Shown here piece after piece: positions 38,763 to 47,061 of a stretch of DNA of 64,000 nucleotides. This DNA is from JAXGZG01 sp040771825 (GTDB lineage: Bacteria; Bacillota; Sulfobacillia; Fermentithermobacillales; Fermentithermobacillaceae). Both the position numbers and the translations under genes were made by a program. Positions within the stretch are counted from its first letter, which is position 1; every line of letters begins with the position of its first letter. The notes beneath the pieces were generated by a model. That model had not been told where the DNA came from. It saw only the letters and a list, made by a program, of their open reading frames with translations, and made no database searches. The DNA is taken from contig JAXGZG010000004.1 of assembly GCA_040771825.1 (NCBI GenBank), positions 62,001-126,000 on the forward strand, written 5' to 3'.

Positions 38763-41338
38763 CTAATGTTTGAGCGTGCTAATGAAGGTAAAGTGAACTC
38801 CGCCTCGAGAGACTACCACTTCCACTGCTCCACCGAGACCATCAATACCTGCAGGAGAGAACCGTGTAACAAGCGGCGCCCCGGTCGTGACTCCCCCCAA
38901 GACGTAGTCAGGAGGGTGACCCAAGTACGCGCCCTGCCTTGCAGCGAAACCAGGATCGCCGCATACCCGCCGATGGTGAGGAGGCTGGCACCAGTCGCAG
39001 CCCCTGCTATCAGTCCATCTCCTACAGAAGTCCAGTCTACCGACCCAGTCTCCCTGTAGATTCTGTAACCCGCAATGATGCCACCTACCGCGGCACCGAC
39101 ACCAGCAAACACGGCAATGAGCGGAACCCCGAAGTGCCCCGTCGGATCCACAATGACCACGGGGTTCGCTTTGACGTAAGTGTACAGGTTCAGGCTGAGG
39201 GGATCTCCTGGACTTGAGTAGTCCCATTCGTCCTGCTGTATGAACCTACCAATCACCGAGTCATAGTACCTCGCCCTCAGGTAGTACCTCCCGTTCTCCT
39301 TGTCGAAGTACTCCCCGCAGTATCGGAAGGGGTTTGGATCCTGGGCGTCAGGGTTCTTCTCGTTGCCAAAAGCGTCGTAGTCGTAGGTCTTTGCGACAGT
39401 CCCAGAGGCGTCTGCAAGCTGCACCACGTCTCCATGACCGTTGTAGAGGTAGTATCTTGTGGTACTGCCGAACGTCGAGGCCACAAGATTGATGGCTCGG
39501 ATGTACTTCGCCGCAGGGACGCCCTCCAGCGTCTCCATCACTACATTGCCGCCATCGAGAATGAACCCGTTGGTGACATCATTGACAGTCTTTGACACCC
39601 GCAAGCCCGAAGCAGCGTAGGCATACGAAGCTTCGGTTCCGTCAGTTGAGATCTGAAGCAGCTGATTGAAGCCATTGTACCGGCTTATCTCCCCGTCCAC
39701 GACACCGAGGGTGAGGCCGATCTCTTCATCCCCTGAACCGGACGACAGGCTCTCCCTTGCTTTAGCAATTTGGTTACCGTTAGGGTCGTAGAAGTACGTA
39801 GTGCTATCGGTTGAATCCGGGGACGCCTTTGTCTCCGTGAGAAGCCTGTTGTTCAGGTCATAAGTGTACGAGGCCTCGTATTCCTCTTCACCTTTGGCCT
39901 TAAGCGTCACGCGGTTGTTGTACCCGTCATACTCATACTCGTACGACTGCGAGAGGACACCTGAGATTGTCACCGTCTCGCCTGTAAGCCTTCCAAGCCC
40001 GTCGTACTCGTAGGTTGTAACCTTTCCTCCCGGCTCGGTCTTCTCGACCTGGTTACCGTCAAGGGTGTAGGAGTACTCCTCGCGGATGTCGTTGTCATGC
40101 TCAACGTAACTGCGGTTGCCGTTTGTGTCGTAGCCGTACTCAGCAATGACGCTTCCCTCGGTCATCCCCACCATGCGGTTCATTTCATCGTAGGTGTAGG
40201 TAGTGTTGAAGTACTGGGTTCCCCCGATTGAAAGCGTGAAGGACGTGCGGCTGTCCGCCAGGTTGTACTCGTAGGTCTTTACCGCTGTGCCGGAGGTCTC
40301 GGTGGCAAGCCGGCCCAGCGCGTCGTACAAGATACTGGCCGCATCGTTCTCCTCACTTTGTTTTTGACCGGTGAGCGTGTAGGAGATCCCCACGTACGCG
40401 TCTCAAAGCCCGTCAGGCGTCTCGACTTCCGAGTGCAGGAGCCTCCCCAGCCCATCGTAGGAGTAGGTAGTGACATTCCCGTTACGGTCGGTCTTTTCGA
40501 GCATACTCCCGTTGGTGTCGTAGGCATGTGTTTCCTCCTGACCAAGGGGGTCGATGCGGCTGATGAGTCTTCCGCGGATATCGTAATCGTGAACTGTCAC
40601 GGCCTGGCCTACGGTCATAGTCAGAAGGTTCCCAGCCGCGTCGTAGGTGTGAGTCGTGGTCTCGCTTACACCTGTTTCGGGGTATGCCGTGACGGAGGTG
40701 AGCCTGTTCCGGGAGTTGTAGGAGTATTCGGTTGTGCGGTACTCCGCGGCTTGCCCCGCCCTATTGGACGCATGCTTCTCCCCTGTAAGGTTTCCGTTCT
40801 GGTCGTAACGATAGATGGACTCGCCATAGTACACCGTGCCGGCTGTTTCCTCGAACGGGACTATCTCGCGTATTCTCCTCCCCAAAGCGTCGTACTCGAA
40901 GGTGGTGTAGTAAGGGGTAGTCAGCTCGTTGGCCGCGTAATCGGCCTGAGATACAAGCTCACCTAGAGCGTTGTACTGGAAGGTAGCGTAGCCCCCGAAA
41001 GCGTTGTACTGCTTCACTACCCTACCCGCGTAGTCATACTCCCACTTCGAGGTGTACGGCAGCGCGGGATAGGCCTGTTGTGTGTAGGTCGTCTTCTCCT
41101 ATGTCTTGTTCCCGAGGTAGTCGTAGGCAAAGGTGTCGCAGTACTCAGTGCCGCCAAACACCCGCCCCTGCTTCGCGAGGTTGCCCGACCTATCCGCATA
41201 GGAGGTCATCACTACGTTAGGGGCAGTTGCGTCGCCGAGCACGGTCTCTGTGACCTTTGCAGCCCGCAGTCTACGCCAGCCCCGTTGTCAAGGACCAGTA
41301 GGGCGGGTCTTCCCACTCCTCCAGCACGTACCCACAGT
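38763..41338 (-). pseudogene. Rhs/YD-repeat polymorphic toxin gene, decayed
   Basis: The minus strand encodes many YD repeats (YDALGRLATETSGTAVKTYE, YEYDGLGRLTGETVTISG, GNQIAKARE and others) and the Rhs core end (YLRARYYDSVIGRFIQQDEW, then NLYTYVKANPVVIVDPTG). A hydrophobic pre-toxin stretch (AVFAGVGAAVGGIIAGYRIY) follows. Lesions: a frameshift near 41285, in-frame TAG at 41099-41101, in-frame TGA at 40403-40405, and a frameshift near 38925-38942. The toxin tail (GAYLGHPPDYVLGGVTTGAP, LVTRFSPAGIDGLGGAVEVV, ending ISTLKH) then continues in another frame to TAG at 38763. The 5' end is cut by a stray tadE segment at about 41338. Rhs proteins deliver C-terminal toxins to neighbouring cells; this copy cannot. 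Confidence 0.85.
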
Positions 41339-41656
41339 TTATGGAACCGATCACCGGGCTTTTCACCCGGTACAAGTACTCAAGATCCACTGTGATGGTA
41401 GTCCCGTATATGGCTTAGCCAGGTGAGATGTTGGCTGTGACCGAAGACATATCCATTCCTGCTGAAGTCAGCAGTTCGTGGAGTCTCGCGAGCGCGTTAG
41501 CTGTTCTGCCGCCTTCAACGGAACACATTCTGGCCACCTCTCTTGCGGTTGAAGTAAGGACCATCTTGTCGTTGAGCAGGAGTCTCGTCTCCAGGATGGA
41601 AAATAGGATGGTCACCAAGAGGAAAACGACAAGACTGAACTCGGCGATAGCCTGTC
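41339..41656 (-). pseudogene. Third copy of tadE, decayed
   Basis: VTILFSILETRLLLNDKMVL then TSTAREVARMCSVEGGRTAN match TadE at 45468-45899, but CAG of the GQAIYG motif has become TAA (41415-41417). After the stop the rest of TadE (YGTTITVDLEYLYRVKSPVI) is still readable up to 41339. The copy has no 5' end (it joins rhs sequence near 41656) and no 3' end (it joins rhs again at 41338). It is a tadE piece embedded in rhs sequence. Confidence 0.85.
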
Positions 41657-41852
41657 AGGAGAAAATGACCCGGCAGAAGCAACCGAAAGCATCGTAGTCG
41701 CATATCGTTGCGACTGTCCCTTGGGAACCCGCGAGCTGCACAACATCGCCGTGCCCGCCGTAGAGGCAGTACTCGGTGGAGCCGCCGGTTGTTGAAGCCA
41801 CAAGGTTATGGGCCCGATGGAACACCTCTACTTCCGAAACTACGTGCAACAC
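41657..41852 (-). pseudogene. Rhs core fragment upstream of the tadE insertion
   Basis: Reads RAHNLVASTTGGSTEYCLYG then GHGDVVQLAGSQGTVATICD and YDAFG. The main rhs gene has RAINLVASTFGSTTRYYLYN then GHGDVVQLADASGTVAKTYD and YDAFG at the corresponding place. After YDAFG the frame passes straight into the tadE copy. This core part lies upstream of the tadE piece, whereas the main gene with earlier YD repeats lies downstream, so the order is scrambled, not a simple insertion. Confidence 0.75.
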
Positions 41853-42240
41853 TTGGGGAACTTGGTATCGGGGATGAGAGGCTGGAACTTGTGATCAAAC
41901 GAGCCACAGGTGCCACGAACGGAGAGGGCAGGAACTTGAGGTGGTTCCACAGACTCCATTGGCAGGATGCGCAGGAGATTTACACTGGGGATTCTATCGT
42001 GGCCAGCGACAATCAATATCCCGACTAACCCGATAGATCTAGAAATAGAAAAATCTGCAACTGAGGCATTTCGGTTGATCATGGACGAAACGATCAGCAT
42101 GGGTATTAGGTATCCTTAGATTCTGCCGATGGTGGTTCTCAAAAACTCCGGACTCATATCAGTTGACGGAGATCATATAATGAGGTAAGGAATGTAAAGA
42201 AAGTAGAGGCTAATTCGTTTTTCACCAGGAGGTAATCGCG
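41853..42240. other. Gene-poor stretch with an unassigned fragment
   Basis: The plus strand is protein-like in two consecutive frames: LVIKRATGATNGEGRNLRWF then HRLHWQDAQEIYTGDSIVAS to a stop at 42028, and then NPIDLEIEKSATEAFRLIMD then ETISMGIRYP and a stop near 42118. This looks like one frameshifted gene end that I cannot assign. A TATAAT at 42176-42181 may belong to the antitoxin promoter. AGGAGGT lies just before the next gene. Confidence 0.45.
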
Positions 42241-42519
42241 GTGCTAAATGTTGCGAGAATATCTGTCAAGGGTCAGGTGACGATCCCCGTGGAAATCCGC
42301 AGAAAATTGGGGCTGAAAGACGGGGATAAAGTTGTTTTCATGGAAAAAGGCGGCGATATTGTTTTGTTGAACTCTAACCGTTTTGCGTTCGAGGAGTTTC
42401 AGCGCGATATGGCGGGCGAGGCAGAAAAATCCGGGCTTTACTCCGAGCAGGATGTAGCGGACTTGGTGAAGGAAGTGAGAGGGAAAATATGGGGGGCGCG
42501 GCATGAGGGTAATGCTTGA
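42241..42519 (+). CDS. AbrB/MazE-type antitoxin of a PIN pair
   Basis: 92 residues, GTG start with CAGGAGGT upstream. ARISVKGQVTIPVEIRRKLG then LKDGDKVVFMEK is the AbrB swapped-hairpin DNA-binding domain. The C-terminal half (RFAFEEFQRDMAGEAEKSGL) is the toxin-binding tail. Its end overlaps the following PIN gene by 17 bases, so they are translated together. Autoregulation is expected. Confidence 0.88.
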   Translation: MLNVARISVKGQVTIPVEIRRKLGLKDGDKVVFMEKGGDIVLLNSNRFAFEEFQRDMAGEAEKSGLYSEQDVADLVKEVRGKIWGARHEGNA

Positions 42520-43114
42520 TACAAATATACTCATCTCTGCCGGGTTGTTCGCGGGAAAACATACATCGTCCCTCACGCTTCGGATTGCCGATGAACACAG
42601 TTTTGTCCTATCAAGCCGTATCATCGACGAACTGCGGGCGGTTATGGAGATTAAATTCCCAGACAAGAAACCCGTTTTGGAGCGTTTCCTAAGGCGGTTA
42701 AGCTATGAGATGGCTTACACGCCGACAGAAATTGACCCGGACATCTACCCAAAGATCCGCGACAAGAAAGACTATCCGATATTGGCCTCGGCCATCATCG
42801 CGGACGTGGATGTTTTCATAACTGGAGATAAGGATTTTGGCGGTATTGACTCGGAACGCCCGGGGATTGGCCCCCCCCACCAGTTGGCTGAACCCAGTGA
42901 ATACGAGAGTGAACCCGGGCCAACTCGCGTCAATGTGATTGCACGTGGGCTTGACCGCTTCTACCTACATCTCGTTGACTACTTGCTCCACGGCGTTGAT
43001 CCGCGCGTGTTATCCTTAACCACTGAGCCAGAACCTTTTTCACCAGCAGCACGCTCCTCCCGCTGGATCGATGCTAGCCTACCGCGCCAACCAAGCGGGA
43101 TCAATGTAAGGTAG
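42503..43114 (+). CDS. PIN-domain toxin with aberrant C-terminal extension
   Basis: 203 residues. MLDTNILISAGLFAGKHTSS and the Glu in SSRIIDELRAVMEI, then DYPILASAIIADVDVFITGD and KDFGGIDSERP, give the full PIN acidic set of the PilT/COG1569 type. Homologues end about 15 residues later. Here the frame runs from PGIGPPHQLAEPSE into about 70 residues of unrelated sequence (NVIARGLDRFYLHLVDYLLH and on). The gene's natural 3' end was probably lost or shifted in the run of C bases near 42870. The nuclease core looks intact, so it may still be active. Confidence 0.75.
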   Translation: MRVMLDTNILISAGLFAGKHTSSLTLRIADEHSFVLSSRIIDELRAVMEIKFPDKKPVLERFLRRLSYEMAYTPTEIDPDIYPKIRDKKDYPILASAIIADVDVFITGDKDFGGIDSERPGIGPPHQLAEPSEYESEPGPTRVNVIARGLDRFYLHLVDYLLHGVDPRVLSLTTEPEPFSPAARSSRWIDASLPRQPSGINVR

Positions 43115-43212
43115 GCAGACCTGCGGAGCCCTCGACAAGAGCGCATCCTCCCGTTTCATCTCGCGCCCAGGACTCTGCCCGCCCCACGCCAATCCATCAC
43201 CATAGTCAACAT

Positions 43213-43490
43213 TCACCCACGGAACCATCGATCAACAGCTTGGTCCGCCCCCAATAAAGCTTCCCCCATGCTCGCCACATCGTCCGCGGGGAATCTTTCC
43301 ATCACCTCGGTTTCACCGTGTGAAGAATGCCCCTATACTCTCCTAACGCCTCAAGATTGCTACCCCAGTAGGTACAGAAGAATGTGCCCAGAAGAATCGC
43401 AGTCTGACTTGCGCCGTACGTTGGTGCCCTCTCTAGAAGGTGGCGGCCGAACGAATACAGGCCTCGAATTGTGTTGAAATCCCAATCCAT
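43213..43490 (-). pseudogene. Rhs immunity-like gene, copy 2 (frameshift)
   Basis: Begins AGGAGAG then MDWDFNTIRGLYSFGRHLLE and RAPTYGASQTAILLGTFFCT, YWGSNLEALGEYRGILHTVK. Compared with copy 1, one base is missing after AAA. The next frame gives EVMERFPADDVASMGEALLG then ADQAVDRWFRG and a stop at 43213. With that base restored the length equals copy 1. The two copies complement each other's lesions and define a 92-residue ancestor. Confidence 0.65.
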
Positions 43491-43503
43491 TGCAAAATCT
43501 CTC

Positions 43504-43790
43504 CTAATGCTTGAGTGTGCTTATAGCGGTGGATGGATTCCGCCTCGAAAGACTACTACTTCCATTGCGCCGCCTGGACCATCAATACCTGGAAGAAGAA
43601 ACCGTGTGACAAGCGGAGCCCAGTCGTGATCCCCCCACGATATGATCAGGAAGAATGTAGTATGTAGGCTGGTGTTCCAGCGATTTTGGGATACCGGGTT
43701 GCCCAAGAACTGGAACCTGAGTGCCTGTTTCGGGCATCGCATGCGGATTTCCTACCTGAAGGCAGAAGAATCGTTCGACCTAAGTTGACA
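43504..43790 (-). pseudogene. Rhs C-terminal toxin tail, copy 2
   Basis: The frame RFFCLQVGNPHAMPETGTQV then PVLGQPGIPKSLEHQPTYYI and LPDHIVGG is protein-like. A single-base loss shifts it to ITTG, a second to APLVTRFLLPGIDGPGGAME and VVVFRGGIHPP, and a third restores ISTLKH and the TAG at 43504. The last 45 residues are homologous to the end of the rhs gene at 38763, while the upstream parts differ. No YD repeats precede it, so it is an orphan toxin tail with its immunity gene 13 bases downstream. Confidence 0.65.
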
Positions 43791-44151
43791 CGGACTTCGG
43801 AATTGAAAGCCGAATGACATGGCCGGGTTGACGGCGGTACGCAGTGAATGCAGTGCGTAGTACGGTGGCCAAGTCAATGGGTGTGTCTCAATAATCTCCC
43901 CGGCTTCGAAACAATGACTTGACAGGCGAAAAGGATTGTAGGCAGGTAATACCTTTCCCGCTTCTTACAGAGGACGACTTGCCGCTTGAAGTCCCGCCAT
44001 CACACAACGGAAGGTAACCACTACACTGCAATCAAGCCCCAACCGTCGGACGTGGCGGGTCGCCACTGGGGTCAATCTTGGCACCATTGGCAAGTTCCAA
44101 GGCGACTAAGAGTGAGCCAAAGAACGTGTGCCAAAGTGTCTGTCCCCTTGG
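43791..44151. other. Intergenic region, possible insertion-sequence end
   Basis: 361 bases without a gene. The segment near 44050-44140 (GTCGCCACTGGGGTCAATCT followed by TGGCACCATTGGCAAGTT) resembles the terminal repeats of IS21-like elements, but no transposase is present. An inverted pair TACGCA/TGCGTA lies at about 43840-43861. I see no promoter. Confidence 0.35.
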
Positions 44152-44568
44152 TTAAACGGGCAGCCAGAGCACTGTGACCAAGCCTTCTTGCTCTAGCGGT
44201 GCGAGTCCGCGGTCGCACGTGACCAGCGTTGCCTGCTTTTCTTGGGCCAGTCCTACGCAGAAACACTGGGTGAAAGATAAATCCCTGTCCGCCGTTCTGA
44301 GCCCCGCCGAGTGCTTCACCCTTTTCCAGGTCGCGTCCACGATTTTCAGTTTCTTCGTTTCAAGAACCTTTGCTTCCACAGCATTTGCCACGTCTTCGCC
44401 GTACGAAGCTCGGACAATGCGGAGGGCCTCGCCAAGGCTAACGGCACTTATGAACTCCTGGGCACCAGGCTCCGCCAAGATGGATCCCATAGTCTGAGCG
44501 CCCGCTTCACCGCGAAGGAACGCAAGAAGGGCAGAACTGTCGAGCACATACTTGTTATACAATGTCAT
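44152..44568 (-). CDS. vapC: PIN-domain toxin (VapC-like)
   Basis: 138 residues. YVLDSSALLAFLRGEAGAQT, then ISAVSLGEALRIVRASYGED with the middle Glu, then LSFTQCFCVGLAQEKQATLV and TCDRGLAPLEQEG with the final Asp. ATG at 44568 overlaps the upstream antitoxin stop by 14 bases and replaces the longer open frame. A broken relative of this gene lies ahead of hicA at 30509-30634. Confidence 0.88.
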   Translation of the reverse strand: MTLYNKYVLDSSALLAFLRGEAGAQTMGSILAEPGAQEFISAVSLGEALRIVRASYGEDVANAVEAKVLETKKLKIVDATWKRVKHSAGLRTADRDLSFTQCFCVGLAQEKQATLVTCDRGLAPLEQEGLVTVLWLPV

Positions 44569-44908
44569 CGTCGCCTGCCTTGGTTTCATCACCTTTCGGC
44601 CTGAAACAGAATGACTCGCCCACACTAGTCCCGTGCTTCAATGCGCCTTTCAGTTCGAGCAAGGGATGTCTCGGTAACGGCTCCAACAAGAGCTTGCCCG
44701 CAACATCCTTGGCCAAGAACCTATCCCCTTTTGAAAGGCCGTATTTCGTCCGAATCTGGCTTGGAATCACCAATTGCCCTCTTTCGGACAGATTCACCAC
44801 ACCTACCGGAACCACATCGCGATTCACGCACACAAGCGTAGTACCATCTTGGGTGTAGCAAAGCACTAGGCCCGCGCTTTGCTCGCCTTTGGGGTAATTC
44901 AGAATCAT
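44555..44908 (-). CDS. vapB: AbrB-type antitoxin (VapB-like)
   Basis: 117 residues. VVNLSERGQLVIPSQIRTKY then GLSKGDRFLAKD is the AbrB fold, starting at about residue 37. The N-terminal 35 residues (YTQDGTTLVCVNRDVVP) are an unusual extension, so an internal GTG start is possible. The C-terminal tail (LELKGALKHGTSVGESFC) is the toxin-binding part. It overlaps vapC. A promoter lies just upstream. Confidence 0.8.
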   Translation of the reverse strand: MILNYPKGEQSAGLVLCYTQDGTTLVCVNRDVVPVGVVNLSERGQLVIPSQIRTKYGLSKGDRFLAKDVAGKLLLEPLPRHPLLELKGALKHGTSVGESFCFRPKGDETKAGDDDIV

Positions 44909-44928
44909 TGCTGGCTTGAAGCCTCCCT

Positions 44929-44957
44929 GCTATAGTTTTGTATGGTTGTACCCACAA
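44929..44957 (-). promoter_or_regulatory. Possible promoter of the vapBC pair
   Basis: Minus strand TTGTGG (44957-44952), 17 bases, TATAGC (44934-44929). It is about 25 bases ahead of the antitoxin ATG, with GGGAGG between. Nearby TACAAC/ATACAA repeats might be operator half-sites. Confidence 0.45.
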
Positions 44958-44995
44958 TCCCAGTTGTGTATGAACTGGTGTTGTCGCGCGTAATC

Positions 44996-45487
44996 TCACC
45001 ACTTTGTTCGTTCAACGACCGCAGCCTCTGAAAGCCACGTCATGGCGATGCCCTGAGACAACCCGGGCAGCCACTTCAAAAAGTAAGTGTTGGGACTAAA
45101 TCTAGCTTCCACGGTGACACAAGGTTCAGTCCTTAAAGGGGGATTGGATGCGGAAGCCCATACATCTATGTGGGAAAACAGACCCCCGCTGCCTTCCAGG
45201 TTATTCAGGGCCACCTGCACCGCGGCTGCCTCGCTTTGCTGTTGGTCTACTAGCACGATGCCTGCAGCTAGGCTGTCCCAATCAAGATTCTGAACCCCCG
45301 CCAAGGCGCCCAGATCGCAGGCAGCCTGAACGGCCTTTCTGGCACAGAACATGATCCCAAGGTCAACCACCATGCCCGTGCTGATGACGGCAATGGGCAG
45401 GAACAAGACCACCAGGGCAAGAACGCCGCCCTTCTGGCCCAGCCCTTGCCGCCGCAAACGATGGATTCTACCTAGGAACGAACTCAC
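44996..45487 (-). CDS. TadG-like pilus assembly protein
   Basis: 163 residues. A basic N-terminus is followed by QKGGVLALVVLFLPIAVIST then GMVVDLGIMFCARKAVQAAC DLGAL, the N-terminal helix and YxR-QxAADxAALA-type motif of TadG proteins (Tad_N). The rest is extracellular and lacks the vWA domain of long TadG. It is the last gene of the Tad operon, and its start overlaps the tadE stop by 20 bases. It is presumably a minor pilin or anchoring subunit. Confidence 0.8.
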   Translation of the reverse strand: MSSFLGRIHRLRRQGLGQKGGVLALVVLFLPIAVISTGMVVDLGIMFCARKAVQAACDLGALAGVQNLDWDSLAAGIVLVDQQQSEAAAVQVALNNLEGSGGLFSHIDVWASASNPPLRTEPCVTVEARFSPNTYFLKWLPGLSQGIAMTWLSEAAVVERTKW

Positions 45488-45899
45488 TTCTAGTCACCGC
45501 CTTTGCCGCAAGTTCTATGGTGTGTCCAATTATGGAACCGATCACCGGGCTTTTCACCCGGTACAAGTACTCGAGATCCACTGTGATGGTGGTCCCGTAT
45601 ATGGCCTGGCCAGGTGAAATGTTGGCTGTAACCAAGGACATGTCCATTCCCGCTGATGAAAGCAGTTCGTTGAGTCTCGCGAGCGCGTTGGCTGTCCTGC
45701 CGCCTTCAACGGAACACACTCTGGCCACCTCTCTTGCGGTTGAAGTAAGGACCATTTTGTCGTTGAGCAAGAGTCCCGTTTCCAGGATGGAAAAGAGGAT
45801 GGTCACCAAAAGGAAAACGACCAGACTGAATTCTGCGACGGCCTGTCCCCTATCATCGGATAAGAGTTCCTGCCGCACATTTGGTACCTTCACCGACAA
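45468..45899 (-). CDS. tadE: TadE-like minor pilin
   Basis: 143 residues. DDRGQAVAEFSLVVFLLVTI then LFSILETGLLLNDKMVLTST AREVAR is the TadE motif: an RGQAxVEF entry, one helix, then the A-R-x-x-A-R segment. TadE pseudopilins are processed by the prepilin peptidase and help assemble Flp fibres. This is the only complete copy; two fragments are at 31793-32153 and 41339-41656. Confidence 0.88.
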   Translation of the reverse strand: MSVKVPNVRQELLSDDRGQAVAEFSLVVFLLVTILFSILETGLLLNDKMVLTSTAREVARVCSVEGGRTANALARLNELLSSAGMDMSLVTANISPGQAIYGTTITVDLEYLYRVKSPVIGSIIGHTIELAAKAVTRSEFVPR

Positions 45900-46005
45900 A
45901 TCACCTGGCCCTTCGTGAACTGGGGCAACCGGCAGGCCCGTGGGAATTGTTCTAGGAACTCCCCGATGGGGCCCGCCGGGTGCGTAGCGACAATAGAATC
46001 AAGGC

Positions 46006-46224
46006 CTACTGCCCAGTAGACGTTAGCGTGTCAGCAATACTGCCGAGTTTCTGCCCAATAGCATCTCCTAAACTAGTTAGTGCCCCAATCACCGCCACCG
46101 TCACTAGCGCCAGCACAAGCGCATACTCCGACACCGTGGCCCCCTGTTCGCCGCTGAGCACTGACTTGACCCTTCCAACCACACGGTCTTTCCACAGACG
46201 AACCCTGACGTACGTCTTCAACAT
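46006..46224 (-). CDS. flp: Flp/Fap type IVb pilin
   Basis: 72 residues. A basic leader (VRVRLWKDRVVGRVKSVLSG) is followed by EQGATVSEYALVLALVTVAV IGALTSLG, the Flp motif with the cleavage-site Gly-Ala and conserved Glu-Tyr. AAAGGAGGTG six bases before the ATG is the strongest ribosome site in the operon, fitting the major structural subunit. It lies 13 bases after tadC. Confidence 0.93.
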   Translation of the reverse strand: MLKTYVRVRLWKDRVVGRVKSVLSGEQGATVSEYALVLALVTVAVIGALTSLGDAIGQKLGSIADTLTSTGQ

Positions 46225-46237
46225 GTTTTCACCTCCT

Positions 46238-47020
46238 TTACCAGCGACTTCTAAGAAAGCTCAGGATGTGAGGCATAATGGATACGATCAAGACAGGCGG
46301 CAGCAAGAATACAACCGTAACCACCGAAAGCTTCACAGGAAGCGAGTTGAACCTTTCCTGATCCTCCTGGTGGATGGCATCCTGAGCTTCTTCAGCGAGG
46401 CTCTTGAGAACCATAGATACAGGAGTCCCGAGTATTTCTGCTTGCATGAGCATGGATGAAAGGCGTTTGGCCTGGGTTACGCCGCCTCTCTCCATAGCCG
46501 AAAGCGCCTTACCGAGGGATTGTCCACCTTCCAGTCTGCGATTAACCTTCTCCATTTGATCCCTAAGAGACCCTGTGGTCCGCCTTGAAGCCATCTGGAA
46601 GGACTGCCGGAGATCGAGCCCCGCCTGCGCTACAGACGCCATCCCTTCCAGCATAGAAGGCCATTGCGTTCTCACGCTTTCCCGCCGTTTGCCAAGGCGT
46701 CCTTTCTCCGCAAGCATTGCCCCGTAGGATAGAACTGCCCACGCAAAGACAACGAACATCACCGGCCCAACCAGAAAGCGACGGAGGCAGTAGCAGACTG
46801 CCAAGCATGCTGACGAAGCCGCCAGATTCCCCCGCGACCGAAAGGCTTCAACTAGGTTCAGGCTCTTAGGAGACCCTGGGTCTTTGGCCACGAGCCTTCC
46901 CTCTCTGCCGGCTAGAAGGCCGTATCCCGCAAAGGCTGCCGAAGATCCGAACAATATCCCCAGGATCAAGGCGTTGTGTGATGTGTTAGGCAATGGCCCA
47001 TTCCCCCCCAAACGCCGCAT
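46238..47020 (-). CDS. tadC: TadC-like type II/IV secretion platform protein
   Basis: 260 residues. The T2SF domain covers roughly residues 110-250: MLEGMASVAQAGLDLRQSFQ, KVNRRLEGGQSLGKALSAME, AEILGTPVSMVLKSLAEEAQ. Helices flank it, ending SVVTVVFLLPPVLIVSIMPH. It pairs with TadB as the inner-membrane platform for Flp assembly. It begins 41 bases after tadB. Confidence 0.88.
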   Translation of the reverse strand: MRRLGGNGPLPNTSHNALILGILFGSSAAFAGYGLLAGREGRLVAKDPGSPKSLNLVEAFRSRGNLAASSACLAVCYCLRRFLVGPVMFVVFAWAVLSYGAMLAEKGRLGKRRESVRTQWPSMLEGMASVAQAGLDLRQSFQMASRRTTGSLRDQMEKVNRRLEGGQSLGKALSAMERGGVTQAKRLSSMLMQAEILGTPVSMVLKSLAEEAQDAIHQEDQERFNSLPVKLSVVTVVFLLPPVLIVSIMPHILSFLRSRW

Positions 47021-47061
47021 AGTCTGACCACACCCACTGAATTACCGCTGCCTACCGCTCA

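Noticed and set aside
38763..39227. Separate 154-codon gene at the end of the rhs region
   Set aside because: Only its last 55 codons are protein-like, and these are the displaced toxin tail of the rhs gene; the rest is out-of-frame rhs core.
40403..40405. TGA in rhs read as selenocysteine or recoded Trp
   Set aside because: The duplicate at 35686-35764 has Gly here, no selenocysteine element is seen, and other stops and shifts in the same gene show decay.
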